Translations under genes and position numbers: made by a program
The notes under the pieces: generated by a model
Told to the model about the DNA's origin: nothing
The model's database searches: none
The model's input: the letters and a program-made list of their open reading frames with translations, nothing else
NCBI GenBank assembly: GCA_023362775.1
Contig: JALMGJ010000015.1
Location: forward strand, 23,835,001 to 23,899,000
Source of the DNA: Charina bottae
Lineage: Eukaryota > Chordata > Lepidosauria > Squamata > Charinaidae
Direction: 5' to 3'
DNA: 64,000 nt
In this document: positions 9,601-18,800 of the stretch, piece by piece
How positions within the stretch are numbered: position 1 is the first letter of the stretch
How the letters are laid out: every line of letters starts with the position of its first letter

Positions 9601-11267
9601 TCCATCCATCCATCCATCCATCCATCCATCCATCCATCCATCATCCATCCATCCATCCATCCATCCATCCATCCATCCATCATCCATCCATCCATCCATC
9701 CATCCATCCATCCATCCATCCATCCTCCATCCTCCATCCATCCATCCATCCATCCATCCATCCATCCATCGAAAAATTCTGAATAAACATAAATCAATCC
9801 ATCAAACCAAATCAAAGTCACCAAATGCCCTACTTGGCGTAGCAAGGAGATGCAGCAGAGATCCACCCACCTGACATGCTAGAAAGCTCCCATCGAGAAA
9901 CTCCGACTCCCAGAGTGTGCCTGGTGGCACGTTGCTCTGTGGATAAGGGGAGAGAAAGATCACGTTAACTTTCAACGCTTCTGCCTGCGTCCCCAAGGAA
10001 GAACCGAAGAGGTGTGCCCTTACGCAGCTGCGGCACGGAAGAAGCGGGGGGTCTCCGCGGGACTCATTCAGTCCAGGTCTGCAGACACAGCTCAAACCTG
10101 TAAGAAGGAGAAGCTGAGTCAAGAGTGGGATTTTATAAGCCACTGGCCCGCTGTACAAGCCTCAAAAGTTCACCCAAAACATCGATTGGCAACAAGGATT
10201 TGGTAGCCAACTCTTCAGTGAGTGTTAGTATTCTAGAGTAAAGAAATCAGGAAGCAAAATGTATGGGATTTCAGCCAGGAGGAACCATACTGGCACTCCG
10301 TAGAGCAGTGTTTTTCAACCTTGGCAACTTGAAGATGGGTGGACTTCAACTCCCAGAATTCCCCAGCCAGCTCAGCAACTTGAAGATGGGTGGACTTCTG
10401 GGACTCTCTTGTAATCCCTTCCTCTCCAATCAATGTAAATACAAAAGTTAATTCCCTTCTTGCAAATTATCCCAGCGCTGGGGTGAGCGTTCCAAAGGGC
10501 GGGGGAGTGGAGAAAAGAAAAGCACAGCCAGGGTCACGTGACTTCCCACTTAATGACTGCTTCACTTAGCGACGTAGCTGTTGGTCCCATTTGTAGTCGC
10601 TCAACGAGGACTACTTGTACAGGATACATAGACAAGCCTTTTTGGCTAAAGCTACAGGAACAGCTAAACGCATCCCTTATTATTGGGTGAATGTTTTTAC
10701 ACGGGTGAAGTAGCAGGAAAGGGAAGGCAAGCAAGAATTAGACTGCAGCAGGATCCTGCCACAAATCAAAAGGTTCCCCCTGCAAGTCTGCAATTAGCCG
10801 TGGCACATGATTTCATGCTCACTGCACTGCCCCAGGGGTGCCCTTTGGATGCACCAATGCGCTCCTTCCCGCCGATCTTGCACTTTGCTAGCTATAAACG
10901 TGACTGTTAATAACTCATTAAGGCTTCATGTTTCCGCAGCTTCTTCGCAAAAGGGAAGCCGATGAGATTTTTCAAAGGGCAAATTCTTTCCCCCGCGTAG
11001 CTCCCAAGTCACAATTTTGCTTCCGGCCGAATTCTCCCCTTCCCTGTCTCCAACCCTCCGCCTGCCTGTTCGCCACTCACCGTCAGGACTCTTGATCAGC
11101 ATTGGGGCACAGGGGCTGCACTGGCCGGTCTCAAGATCGAAGAATTGCTTGGCTCCACATTTGTCAGGAAGGACGGCGGAGGCAGGCCTCTTCCCTAGAC
11201 TCGGCGTGGAGCAGTGCAGGGGATTAAGAAACAGAAAGAGGAGGAGGTGGGTTTTCAAAATTGGCAT
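571..11267 (-). CDS. Meckelin (TMEM67)-like gene, 5' 16 coding exons, incomplete at left edge
   Basis: Sixteen exons on the minus strand join with matching phases into 527 codons without a stop. Order: signal peptide, short cysteine-rich segment, beta-rich ectodomain, then hydrophobic segments in exons 12 to 16. The order of motifs follows meckelin, the transition-zone membrane protein of the ciliary MKS complex: CxxxQxFD then CxPC, CVCxPG, LPxLWYG, PxPIFY, RRxFLVD, VSFSVxY, LANVFF, IDWExPK and [15 protein letters not shown]. The remaining exons (the last third of meckelin) lie left of base 1. Against recalled human TMEM67 the N-terminal half is clearly shorter and only moderately similar, and human TMEM67 is not near KIAA0513, so this looks like a paralogue rather than the orthologue. 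The open frame and kept splice sites argue for a working gene. Two introns use GC-AG. No paralogue name is known to me, so no symbol is given. Confidence 0.82.
1153..1246 (-). CDS. TMEM67-like exon 15
   Basis: 94 bp encoding SLDLLH then [20 protein letters not shown]. The FLIDWEKPK motif equals meckelin FFIDWERPK. Acceptor CGTTCTAG. The donor AAAG|GTTATT is weak but gives the phase needed by exon 16. Confidence 0.8.
1609..1666. mobile_element. hAT-type MITE, half copy
   Basis: One arm only: GCTGGGGAATTCTGGGAGTT to GAGAAACCCTG, in a TMEM67-like intron. Confidence 0.7.
1750..1848 (-). CDS. TMEM67-like exon 14
   Basis: 99 bp (33 codons) containing [20 protein letters not shown] and ending ALVLK, matching [20 protein letters not shown] of meckelin. 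Acceptor TTCTGCAG, donor GTAAGA. Confidence 0.82.
1955..2263 (+). mobile_element. L2-type LINE 3' end
   Basis: AAACCTAAAGACCTGGTTCTG followed by the family tail GTGAACCGCTCAGGGTCCC, GGGGGAGATGGGCGGG and an AAATAAAT end. Lies in an intron of the TMEM67-like gene. Confidence 0.75.
2382..2480 (-). CDS. TMEM67-like exon 13 (membrane segment)
   Basis: 99 bp encoding [11 protein letters not shown] then [20 protein letters not shown]. Human meckelin has LANVFFIITVGTGLYWLIF here; this is the best-conserved exon. Acceptor TACCTCCAG, donor GTAAGC. Confidence 0.88.
2600..2830 (+). repeat. T/C-rich AT-rich sequence, probable L1 3' relic
   Basis: Intron sequence with TTTTCTATTTCTGTTCTC and similar pyrimidine words resembling the L1 tails elsewhere in the window; not securely assigned. 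Confidence 0.3.
2873..2971 (-). CDS. TMEM67-like exon 12 (membrane segment)
   Basis: 99 bp encoding [20 protein letters not shown], then [13 protein letters not shown]. The first half is a hydrophobic membrane span matching meckelin [20 protein letters not shown]. Acceptor TGCACAG, donor GTAAGG. Confidence 0.82.
3579..3635 (-). CDS. TMEM67-like exon 11
   Basis: 57 bp encoding [19 protein letters not shown], corresponding to VSFSVTYEMDHGEAHVQTD of meckelin. Acceptor CTCTGCAG, donor GTGAGT. Confidence 0.82.
3845..3935 (-). CDS. TMEM67-like exon 10 (GC donor)
   Basis: 91 bp encoding [20 protein letters not shown] and ending HSLPGVAQ. It matches the meckelin VHLVPNTINGNIYPPLITI region. Acceptor CTTTTACAG. 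The donor is CAG|GCAAGT; the nearby GT alternative would break the phase into exon 11. Confidence 0.7.
3975..4090. mobile_element. hAT-type MITE
   Basis: Inverted-repeat element starting CAGGGTTTCTCAACCTTGG and ending GGAGAAACACTG, with TSD atttgggg / gtttgggg (7 of 8). Confidence 0.8.
4395..5110 (-). mobile_element. CR1-type LINE fragment, interrupted by a fold-back element
   Basis: On the minus strand the frame reads [16 protein letters not shown], typical of the C-terminus of CR1 reverse transcriptase, followed by CR1-like 3' sequence. A 328-bp element at 4696-5023 is inserted into it. Confidence 0.6.
4696..5023. mobile_element. Penelope-type fold-back element with 13-bp target duplication
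   Basis: Two long inverted arms (GTTGAAGGCTTTCACAGCCG side and its complement ending in CACAACAACC) surround a 60-bp loop. Both ends carry ATTTTCCTTCTAT (4683-4695 and 5024-5036), a perfect 13-bp target duplication. The arms resemble the terminal repeats of squamate Penelope-like retroelements. Confidence 0.65.
5182..5299 (-). CDS. TMEM67-like exon 9
   Basis: 118 bp containing [18 protein letters not shown], matching the meckelin RRIFLVDAVSGREN segment. Acceptor GACATTTAG, donor CTCAG|GTAAAA. Starts in phase 1 and ends in phase 2. Confidence 0.8.
5772..5916 (-). CDS. TMEM67-like exon 8
   Basis: 145 bp, starting [20 protein letters not shown] and ending in [12 protein letters not shown]. It aligns with the [20 protein letters not shown] stretch of meckelin. 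Acceptor TTTTTAG, donor CAAG|GTGACT. It ends in phase 1. Confidence 0.82.
6348..6413 (-). CDS. TMEM67-like exon 7
   Basis: 66 bp encoding [20 protein letters not shown] and ending QS. Human meckelin has [20 protein letters not shown] here. Acceptor ATTTAG, donor GTAAGC. Confidence 0.8.
7126..7192 (+). repeat. (GAGATT)n then (GA)n microsatellite
   Basis: About seven GAGATT hexamers followed by about ten GA units, in a TMEM67-like intron. Confidence 0.9.
7365..7442 (-). CDS. TMEM67-like exon 6
   Basis: 78 bp (26 codons) encoding [20 protein letters not shown] and ending KGATLQ. It aligns with [20 protein letters not shown] of human meckelin. Canonical acceptor (CTACAG) and donor (GTAAAC). Confidence 0.8.
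7518..7939. mobile_element. TA-target MITE (CAGGTAGTCCTCGACTTACG family)
   Basis: 422 bp with inverted ends CAGGTAGTCCTCGACTTACG and CGTAAGTCGAGGACTACCTG, flanked by TA on both sides. Inner part contains GCTTAACGACC-like words. TA target suggests a Tc1/mariner-type mover. Confidence 0.8.
8530..8700 (+). mobile_element. L2-type LINE tail with (AAAT)n and (CATA)n
   Basis: GTGAACCGCCCAGAGTCCC, GGGGGAGATGG, then TAAATAAATA passing into about ten CATA units. Confidence 0.75.
8856..8934 (-). CDS. TMEM67-like exon 5 (GC donor)
   Basis: 79 bp encoding [15 protein letters not shown] and ending FEKHSK. It matches the meckelin NLPWLFYG region. Acceptor TTTTCAG. The donor is AAG|GCAAGT, a strong-consensus GC splice site; it is needed because a stop codon follows three codons later in frame and because the next exon starts in phase 0. 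Confidence 0.72.
9192..9292 (-). CDS. TMEM67-like exon 4
   Basis: 101 bp encoding [20 protein letters not shown] onwards, with acceptor CTCTCCAG and donor GTAAGT. It corresponds to the meckelin segment LTSCQALGNMCVMNM. It ends in phase 2. Confidence 0.75.
9495..9560. mobile_element. hAT-type MITE, half copy
   Basis: TCTCAACCTTGTCAAC to CCCCAGCCAGCCATGG, directly followed by the CTTG/CATC microsatellites. Confidence 0.65.
9563..9770 (+). repeat. (CTTG)n then (CATC)n microsatellite
   Basis: About seven CTTG units followed by roughly 180 bp of CATC units with scattered deletions. Produces long spurious open frames of HPSI and DGWM repeats. Confidence 0.95.
9871..9936 (-). CDS. TMEM67-like exon 3
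   Basis: 66 bp, phase 0 to 0, encoding [18 protein letters not shown] and ending LACQ. Acceptor TTATCCACAG, donor GTGGGT. The intron separating it from exon 2 is only 87 bp, so nothing can be hidden between them. Confidence 0.75.
10024..10097 (-). CDS. TMEM67-like exon 2 (cysteine-rich)
   Basis: Acceptor TTCTTACAG and donor GTAAGG flank a 74-bp exon encoding [15 protein letters not shown] and ending PCRSC. It restores the glycine split at the exon 1 junction and aligns with the meckelin CVCLPGF segment. It ends in phase 0. Confidence 0.78.
10305..10404. mobile_element. hAT-type MITE, rearranged
   Basis: Left end CAGTGTTTTTCAACCTTGG. The inner TTGAAGATGGGTGGACTTC is repeated instead of inverted, so the right end is aberrant. 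Confidence 0.65.
11081..11267 (-). CDS. TMEM67-like exon 1 (start codon, signal peptide)
   Basis: ATG at 11267-11265 with A at -3. It is followed by a hydrophobic signal peptide ([19 protein letters not shown]) and the first cysteine motif, [17 protein letters not shown], which matches the start of the meckelin ectodomain. The GTGAGT donor follows at 11080 and the exon ends in phase 1. The open frame continues upstream of this ATG, but only this methionine leads directly into a signal peptide. Confidence 0.8.
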
Positions 11268-11599
11268 TTTGGAGGGAGCTTGCGCAGTGGGTATTAGCAC
11301 ACCCCACAGATTCATCCTTTGTGGGACAAGATGATCAGGGCAGCCTGCACGAGGCAGAGAATCAGCGTGTGTGTAGACCCAGGGGTATCCGTAGTAACCA
11401 AACACAGGTGTGGCTTCTTCGGAGCCCGAGAGAGGTCTGTAGCGTCTCACCTGCAGCTCTAACTTACCGGCATGCAATCGTGGAGACAATGCATAAGGAT
11501 ACCTTGGCTTAAGACAGAGTCATAAAGGTATGCACACTACCTATCATTCAATACTGGTGCCGCATGGAGAATGCAAAGGAGAGATTTATGGGTTCGACA

Positions 11600-11935
11600 A
11601 TCAGAAAGGGTAGATTATGGGAAGGAGGGAGTTATGATGTACCTTAGAGGGAGGGACTTGGATGTGGCCTAATGGCTAATCAATAAGAAACTAATCTAAT
11701 CTGAGAGAGAGGGAATAAAATTCAAATGCATTTATTCTTTATTTATTCATTCTGTAAAGAAGACCGGAAGTCAATTCTTTATAGGTTGCCTTTTTTCTTT
11801 TTCTCTCTTTTATATTTCTCTGCTTTCTTTCATTTCTTTATTCTTTTCTCACTTTTCTTTTCCTTTCCTTCCTTTAAATGTTTTTATTCCTTAAACATTT
11901 CTTTAATAAAAATTGATTTAAAAAAAGAATGCAAA
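11600..11935 (+). mobile_element. L1 3' UTR relic
   Basis: AGAAGACCGGAAGTCAATTC, a T/C-rich tract with CTTTCTTTC words, then TTTAATAAAAATTGATTT and poly-A. Fills most of the gap upstream of the TMEM67-like gene. Confidence 0.55.
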
Positions 11936-12085
11936 GGAGAATTTGAATAGGCTTTGCAAAATAAGATCCTACAGAATAGGATCAACAAAGGTTGTGAGTT
12001 TAACTTTAGCTGATTTCTCTTTTGCATTTCCGGGTGACATTGCATACATTGCATTGTTTCATGCAGCCACAGCCTTCTGCCCGTG

Positions 12086-12106
12086 GGGGGGGGGGGGGGG
12101 GGGGGG
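12086..12106 (+). repeat. Poly-G run
   Basis: About 21 consecutive G, upstream of the TMEM67-like gene. Similar homopolymers occur at 24227-24240 (C) and 56892-56907 (G). Confidence 0.85.
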
Positions 12107-12439
12107 CTGCGCTCCTCCACCTGCAAAGGATGCTAGGAGAGAATAGACTCCCCCATTTCACAAGGAAAAAAAACAGTTTTGCAAATACCCACAAATAGCG
12201 TGGAGAGTCTACCCAAGAAATTGCTTATGAGCTATATAACAGAAAGGCAACTGATTATGAATATTTATTCAGTTTCTAATCCACCCAATATAATTTGGAA
12301 AAAAAATAACTCTCCAATAAAATGCATTAATAAACATCACAAGGAAGATAAAAACATATAAAAACGACTATCCTGGGGCAAAGACGTTTAGGATGAAAAG
12401 GATGAAAGTGCCAGAGAGGGGAATCTCTATAATATTCTC

Positions 12440-12601
12440 CTTTTAAGAACTCACCGTCTTTTGGATTTTTCTATTTATTTTATAGTAGATTTTAGACGTA
12501 TAGGTTTTAACTTTTTATAATATTATTGTAAACCACCCAGAGTCTACTGTTGTAGAGATGGGCGGTGATAAATCCAAATAATAAATAAATAATAAATAAA
12601 T
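12440..12601 (+). mobile_element. L2-type LINE tail
   Basis: TGTAAACCACCCAGAGTC, GAGATGGGCGGTGATAAAT and a run of AATAAATAAAT. Confidence 0.7.
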
Positions 12602-12909
12602 CTGTTACCCTGGTGTTGAAAATACATTAATAGGAGCACCAGGTAAGCCTCTGTAGGAAAAACATTTTACAGTCTCCTGCTTAGCTTTGCTCGGAAATCA
12701 CAGGATTTCAGTAAAAGAGGCAGAGGCCGGCCCGGGATCCCTCTGTCCCTACTGGCTGGGAATCTCTTTGTAAAGGGATCTGAACGTTGCTACTGCTGCA
12801 GTGGTCACAATGTTCCAAATGTATTTCATCTATAAAAGAAATGAGAAAATAGCACAGAAAATGGGATCTGGAATCAATATGAGCTGGGTAGGAAAAAGAG
12901 GGAAGGTGT

Positions 12910-15759
12910 GGTTTCATTTCTTTATTTAAGCTTTATTTTATTTTCCCTGATCCTGTCATAACCAGGACTTGAAATGTTTTCAGTACATAAGTTAAAAACA
13001 ACAATATTCCACAAAGGACATGAAGTCGCACTCTTGCCACAGGGCACGCACAGCTGCACCCAATACATCAGAACACGGTGGCATGAAATATTCAAAACAA
13101 CAGAACATGGATGAATCTCTCTCTCGAGATAGATATACAGTAGATATATATTAAACCACCAAATACAGCATTTTTAAAACTCCAGTGAAATTTACAAGAA
13201 GGAAATGACTCGCTGGGACACCTCAGATTTACAATCATATGATATGCAATTCTGGGCTTTCACTTTTTAAAAGGGGAGACAAGAGAAGGAAGGTCCTGAA
13301 ATTACATATTTAGCAACACCCCCCCCCACAAAAGGATAGACATATCTATCATTCCATTTCGAGAAGGAAAGTTACTTTAAACTTTTCATTGCAATTACCT
13401 CCCTGCTCCTTGCAGCAAACCTCAGAAACGCAAGAAAACATCTGGATTCAAGTCTTTGCATTCCATGAAACAGGCTAGCCTCCTCGTTCATGTTTAGCTC
13501 AATGCTGCTCTCCAGCCCCCCCCCCCTTACAAAAAACATCTTCCAAGATTTAACAATGGGGCGGAGAAGAAAAAATTCAGGTGAGCACAATTGACAAGAG
13601 TCCTGGGAAGATTAAGGTATAAAAGGAGACCAGACAATATGCATAAAAGGGACGTAACCCCTGCAGCCTTCACGGAATAGATTCCACATGCTGTATTGCT
13701 GTGGCCTGCAGGAACCCGGGAGAAATCCATGCAAAGCCATCTTTAAATCCTACCCCTTGTTTTCAATTGTCTGCAAGCAGGAATTGGGGTCCGGTGACAT
13801 TTTGCCCACCGTGAAACGCCTTTGCCAATCCCCAGATGTTGGTCCATCCCCTGATGTGTTTTTTTCACTGTGTTAAGATGATGCAAGCCTGCAGGGAGAG
13901 TTTTACGTCTTCGCTGTGGGCAAGTGGAAGAAAAGCAGAACTAGAAGAATCAGCAGAGCCCCTCCAGATGTGGTGGTTTGGGCCTCCTCCACTGGATTAA
14001 GAACCGCCAAAGCCAACGTTGCAGAACGCTTCTAGGCCGAGCCTCCTCCAGATGCCTATGGTCGCGTCAAAACGTTCGATTTTCAAGGAAGCAAAACTTG
14101 AAACAGAAGCCGCTACTGGCAGAGAAAGTGCTGCTAAACACAGCAAGCTCCTTGCTTTGGAAACCACCAGAAAAGGATCTGGTTAACAAGTGGAAATGTA
14201 AGAGGATTTCACAAGTGGAGTGTCCAAAATCTGTACCAATAAAAGTCACAATCACTTCCAACTTCAGCTCTTGGACCGATTCAATTGGGCAACCAACATC
14301 TAAGGAAGAATTCTTCCCTGAAAACCAGCAGCAGCCTGCCAAAAACTATTCTCTTGGCCCCCTCTCCTGGTGACAAAGGGAACTGCAGGGGATTGAAATA
14401 TGCAGGGCCTGCCAAATTTAAGATGGAAGGCTCGCTGTCATTCCTGAACAACCCGGATTAAAAGAGAGCGAGCCCTGAATTTTCCTATAGCCTCTGTTAA
14501 TCAACCAACAGCTCGCTAGCAGCTGGGTCTTTTCCCAGAGAATGAGAACCAGGATCCATCCAGCAAAACACCCGCGGTCCAGCTTCTGGAACCCTGTGGT
14601 CAGGCAGTGTTGGAGCCAGATGCCACCCTGCCAAGAGACAATCCCCCCAACATCAACCTGTCTTTAAAAATGCACCCACACCCCAGCCACTAGATCAGCA
14701 GTTGGATGATCATCAAAGGTGCAAGGGGCAGCACGGAGGAAACTTCTCCAAACAGGATGCTGAAGAATATTTTGGTTACCCCCAAGACGGCTTGTCGCTG
14801 CCGTGCAAGCCTCCAAGTTCATGAATGGTGGAAATAGGGCCGCACCCCACAGAAAATCCCCACCAGCTTCACACGGGCCAACCAGGCAAGGGCTCCACGA
14901 AGTCCACGAACCAGAGTCGGGATGTACCAATCAACTTACGCCAGCCAAGCTGTTGGATTTGTTCTTGCACACTCCGGGAAAAGGCTGCCGCTCTTCCAGA
15001 GACGTCCATCACGTTTCTGGGTTTATCAGAACGTGTTGCATGGAAACCATACAGGAGGACCAGAAATGCTCCAGGGAAGCAAGAATCTGGGCCGGGTTGG
15101 CTCGCACAACGCCCTAGGATCCCAGCCTACGAAACCCAGCTGCTCCTTTCCCCGCCTACCTTTTAAATATTTTTCTCCCCTCAACAGGATGATTTGTACC
15201 TAGCCTCCTCGGTCTACAAACGCTTTGCCTTTCTCTAGGGTTACCAGTTTTGTAGAAAAATTAAAATATGGTTATCTGGCTCTCCATTCCACCGCGACTC
15301 ATGCACGCATCTTATTTTACATTTCACGGCTGTTGGCTGCTAAAAATATTCTGCAGTAATGCATGGAGGTTTTCTTCATCCTTAAAAGGCTCAGCTGTCC
15401 TCCCCCCCTCCCAGTTACTCTCCCCGCCTTGCATGGAGGAATCTCCCCAGAATGCTCCAAAGCCAGGGCTTTCCTGCAAAAAGGCTCAGGCAAGGAGTTT
15501 GTGGAAGAGGTTGGGTGTCCTCGAGACTGCAGAAGAGGATGGGCGTCTTTTGATTGAGGAGTTGTACATCTACAAGCTGCCCGGCACAGCACTACACGGT
15601 TTAATAGCAATCATGCAGGATTATCGCAGAGTCTGTGGGGTGTCTGTTTGTTTAAAAGCCCATCCGAAGTCTCAGACAGTGCCGGAGATGGGTTTCGCAG
15701 CCTTTCGCCTCCGTCGGCCTCCCCTCTCGATCCTGGTCACAGCCAAGCAGGTTGTGGGA
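12910..15759 (-). other. KIAA0513: Probable KIAA0513 3' UTR
   Basis: Downstream of the stop there is no recognised gene or dominant repeat for about 2.8 kb. Two AATAAA hexamers stand close together on the minus strand at 12937-12932 and 12926-12921, after AT-rich UTR-like sequence. I take these as the polyadenylation signals. Transcript data are needed to fix the end. Confidence 0.5.
12921..12937 (-). terminator. Candidate KIAA0513 polyadenylation signals
   Basis: Two canonical AATAAA hexamers on the minus strand, 5 bp apart, 2.8 kb after the KIAA0513 stop codon. Confidence 0.45.
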
Positions 15760-15809
15760 CTATTCAGCAGCCATTTGTTCAATGTGGTCACTAAGGAGCT
15801 TGTATTGCT
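15760..15809 (-). CDS. KIAA0513: KIAA0513 coding exon 12 (stop)
   Basis: Encodes [15 protein letters not shown] then TAG at 15762-15760. Acceptor TTTTCAG. The C-terminus is identical to the human protein as I recall it. Confidence 0.95.
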
Positions 15810-18800
15810 CTGAAAAGAGAAGCAAAGGAGAACCAGTTGAGCATTCTTCAGAGAGAGGCTGGATCAGGCCAAGTCGGCAGCAGCGGCGAGAAATGCTTTG
15901 TGCTCCAGATCCGCAGGAACTGCGCCACCCCAAAGCAAGGGAACCCGTAGGCATTATTCTCCCTCAACTGGAACCCCTCCAACGGGCTAGACTTTTGACT
16001 CCCATCATCTTAAGCCCTCTTGGAGAAGGGACAACTTGGTCCCACAACATCCACCGCCAGCATTGCACAAACAGCAAATGGTCCAATATTCTATTGTCAG
16101 TGAATTTTCCAATTCCTGCCAAAATATTCTGGGCCGTTTCTGCACATTCCTTAGGTCAGAGCCCTTCTTCCTGAACTGCTGTCCTCCAGATGTCTGGGAC
16201 TCCAACTCTTATCAGCTTCAGTTGTGTGAAGGATGGCAGGTAGACATCTGGGGGGCAGCAGGCGGGAAGGCTGGTCTAAGCCAAAGCAAAGGGCTAAAAT
16301 GGGAGCGTCTAAATCCCCAGAGGGAAGGCCCTCTTCTTCTTACCCCCCCTCCTTTGCCCCAAGAAGCCCCTTGCTTCAGCAAAGACCCCCAGACCCTCCC
16401 ACGCCCGTCCCTACCTTCGTCCAGGTTGCCAATTACTGCCTGTTTCTTCAAGAAATCATTGCAAAGTTTCCTGTTCAGCCCAAACGCCAGCATGTTATGG
16501 GTGAAAGTTCTGCGTCAAGGAGAGCAAAGAGTCAGAGGTCAAAACAGAGGAGAGAACGGGCTGTGGGGTTGCTGGTTCAATCCAGCGGAAGGGAACTCAG
16601 GGGACCAGGATCAGAACCAGCTTTGCGTGAGACCCCGAAGAAGCAACTTTGGGCTGGATTGATGGAGAATCTGACCGAGAGTTGAGCCCTCTCCTGCATA
16701 GCTGTAATGCTCCTACACAGAGAGGGACAGAGCGACTGGCTTCTTCACACAGCACGCCTGGCATTTCAGCGGACTTGGAAAGCCCTCATTTGCTGAAGAC
16801 GGCGCATGCAGCTTTTCCCCTCGTAGATTCCACGTTGACGTTGTGGAAGTCAAGAGGAAGCCATGCGGTCCCAGCCATGCTGGGGCCGCAGAGCCCCTTT
16901 CTCTGGCTTAAGTCAAGGATCAGCAATGCCCTCCAGCTCTATTTCTGCTGTCCTTAAAGCCCCCTCTGGTTCCATCCCTTCAATTCTCCCCAGGCAAAAC
17001 AGGACATCAATTTAGGCTCTGCCTCCCCAGTAACATCAGTCCACCACCGCCCATGCCGCTACCGGCGGCCCCTGGAGGTTAATTTTTTAAAAAAAAGAAA
17101 ACTAAGTCAGCCGGTGTCAGCCTTCCCAGGTGGACCAGACAGGAAACGCGACCAGATGAGCTAATTCTACTTTATTCTAAGGCTACATTAACAGAACCTT
17201 GCAAGTCTGAAAGTACAGATCTGAGAAGCCAGGGAGGGTCCCTTCTGAGCCTCTTTCTCCGCCCATTATGCAGCTGCGGGCTCTGCCCTCTCCTTTCTGA
17301 CCGTTCCCTTGGCAGCGTCTCTTCGCCCCATTTCCGAAGGTCTTTCTCACACACCGTTACAGCCAGGGAGTCAAAACGTTGACCAGCCCTGCGCTGTGGG
17401 GTGTATGTCGTCACTAGTCCCCAAAATAAATCCATAAAGTAGGCAGTGGTGAGACGTCAAGGAAATGCTCCTAGTTCACTCTTGGTTTGCGGCTTTGAGC
17501 CATACCCAGCCCTGAGCTGAAAGCAAGCCCACCCCTCCCGTTTACACATCTTGCGTGTTTATTTTAAAACACTACTGATTTGACTTTTATTAGAGCCATC
17601 TGGTACTCGTGCTGGTGATCCAGACCACGTTTTTCCAATCCGGATGCCTTCCAGGGACTTCCCATTACTGGGATTCTCAGAATCCAAGTCTAAGCATCCA
17701 GAAGTCCAAAACAGTGGAAGGCCAACATAGACCTGTTAGAGATATCGAGTTTCAGCCAAGCATGTCTCACACAAGCTTGAAGGAGGCGGCAGCCTCTGCG
17801 GTAACCTAATCTTACTTGCTTTGTGTGGGAGGGGCTGAACCCCGATTTCCTGTTCCTGTTCCCTTCTCTTCTCCTCTTTCCTGTTTGAATCTCCTACCAA
17901 GGAGGATGGACAGCTATGGCTGTCCACGTTGCTCATATTTCCATTCAGCAAGGCCACATTAAGACGACTGTGGGTTTGGTCAGAACCTATCGCTCACACG
18001 CATGAACCATCCTCTGCTACCATGAATCTGATCTACAATAAAACTGTAAGCTATTTTTCTGTAACTTTACATTAATGTGTGAAGTGTGTTTATTTTTTGT
18101 TTTGAACTGATTAAGCCTTGTGCAAGTTTATTGGGACGCTTCTGCTCTGCTAAACAAAAACCAATTAGAAGCTGCATGGAGTTCTGGTATTACCATCCCA
18201 GAATTCCTACAAGACCATCCAAGAATGGCAGTGCAAATGACCCATGGCATTTGGTAGACTGAGTATGAGAAGACATTAGGGATGCCTAGGATTTCCAGTA
18301 TGATTTATGGCAGGCATTTGAAGGATAATTACTTTCGGAAGAGGAAGGGGAAAGTAATCTTTGAGGCTGAGAAAGTTCACTTCCTTTTTTTACTCATTTT
18401 ACAATACTGCTGGTTTTTGTACTGACCCCAACTGTCCGAAGGTGATATTCTCGTTAAAGCGGAGACTGTCATTCCGTTCTTCTTGAGTCATGTGGCACCA
18501 CTTCTCCCTGCAAACACAGGTGGGGATCATGTAACCAGGAATCATTGTGCAATCAACAGGCACGACGTCTGTCCGAAATGGCAGGGATTGATGGGGCAGT
18601 AGCCGGTTTCCCCATGTGAGCTATCAGTTGGGGGAACCACCAGGCAGATGTCTCTAAGCCAGCTTTGTTAGGCAGGTTGGCTGCTGCCAATTTCAGATTC
18701 TATATCAGAGCTTGTGTCACTGCGGGAAGCCCAAAGGTGAATTTTAAATAAGCTCCCCTTTCATTTATGGACTGCATCTGTGTTTATTTAGCTGTTTAGA

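Noticed and set aside
9573..9782. CRISPR-like regular repeats
   Set aside because: Simple tetranucleotide microsatellite with no spacers; the genome is vertebrate.
9408..9874. Open frames encoding HPSI or DGWM repeats
   Set aside because: Pure translation of the CATC microsatellite.
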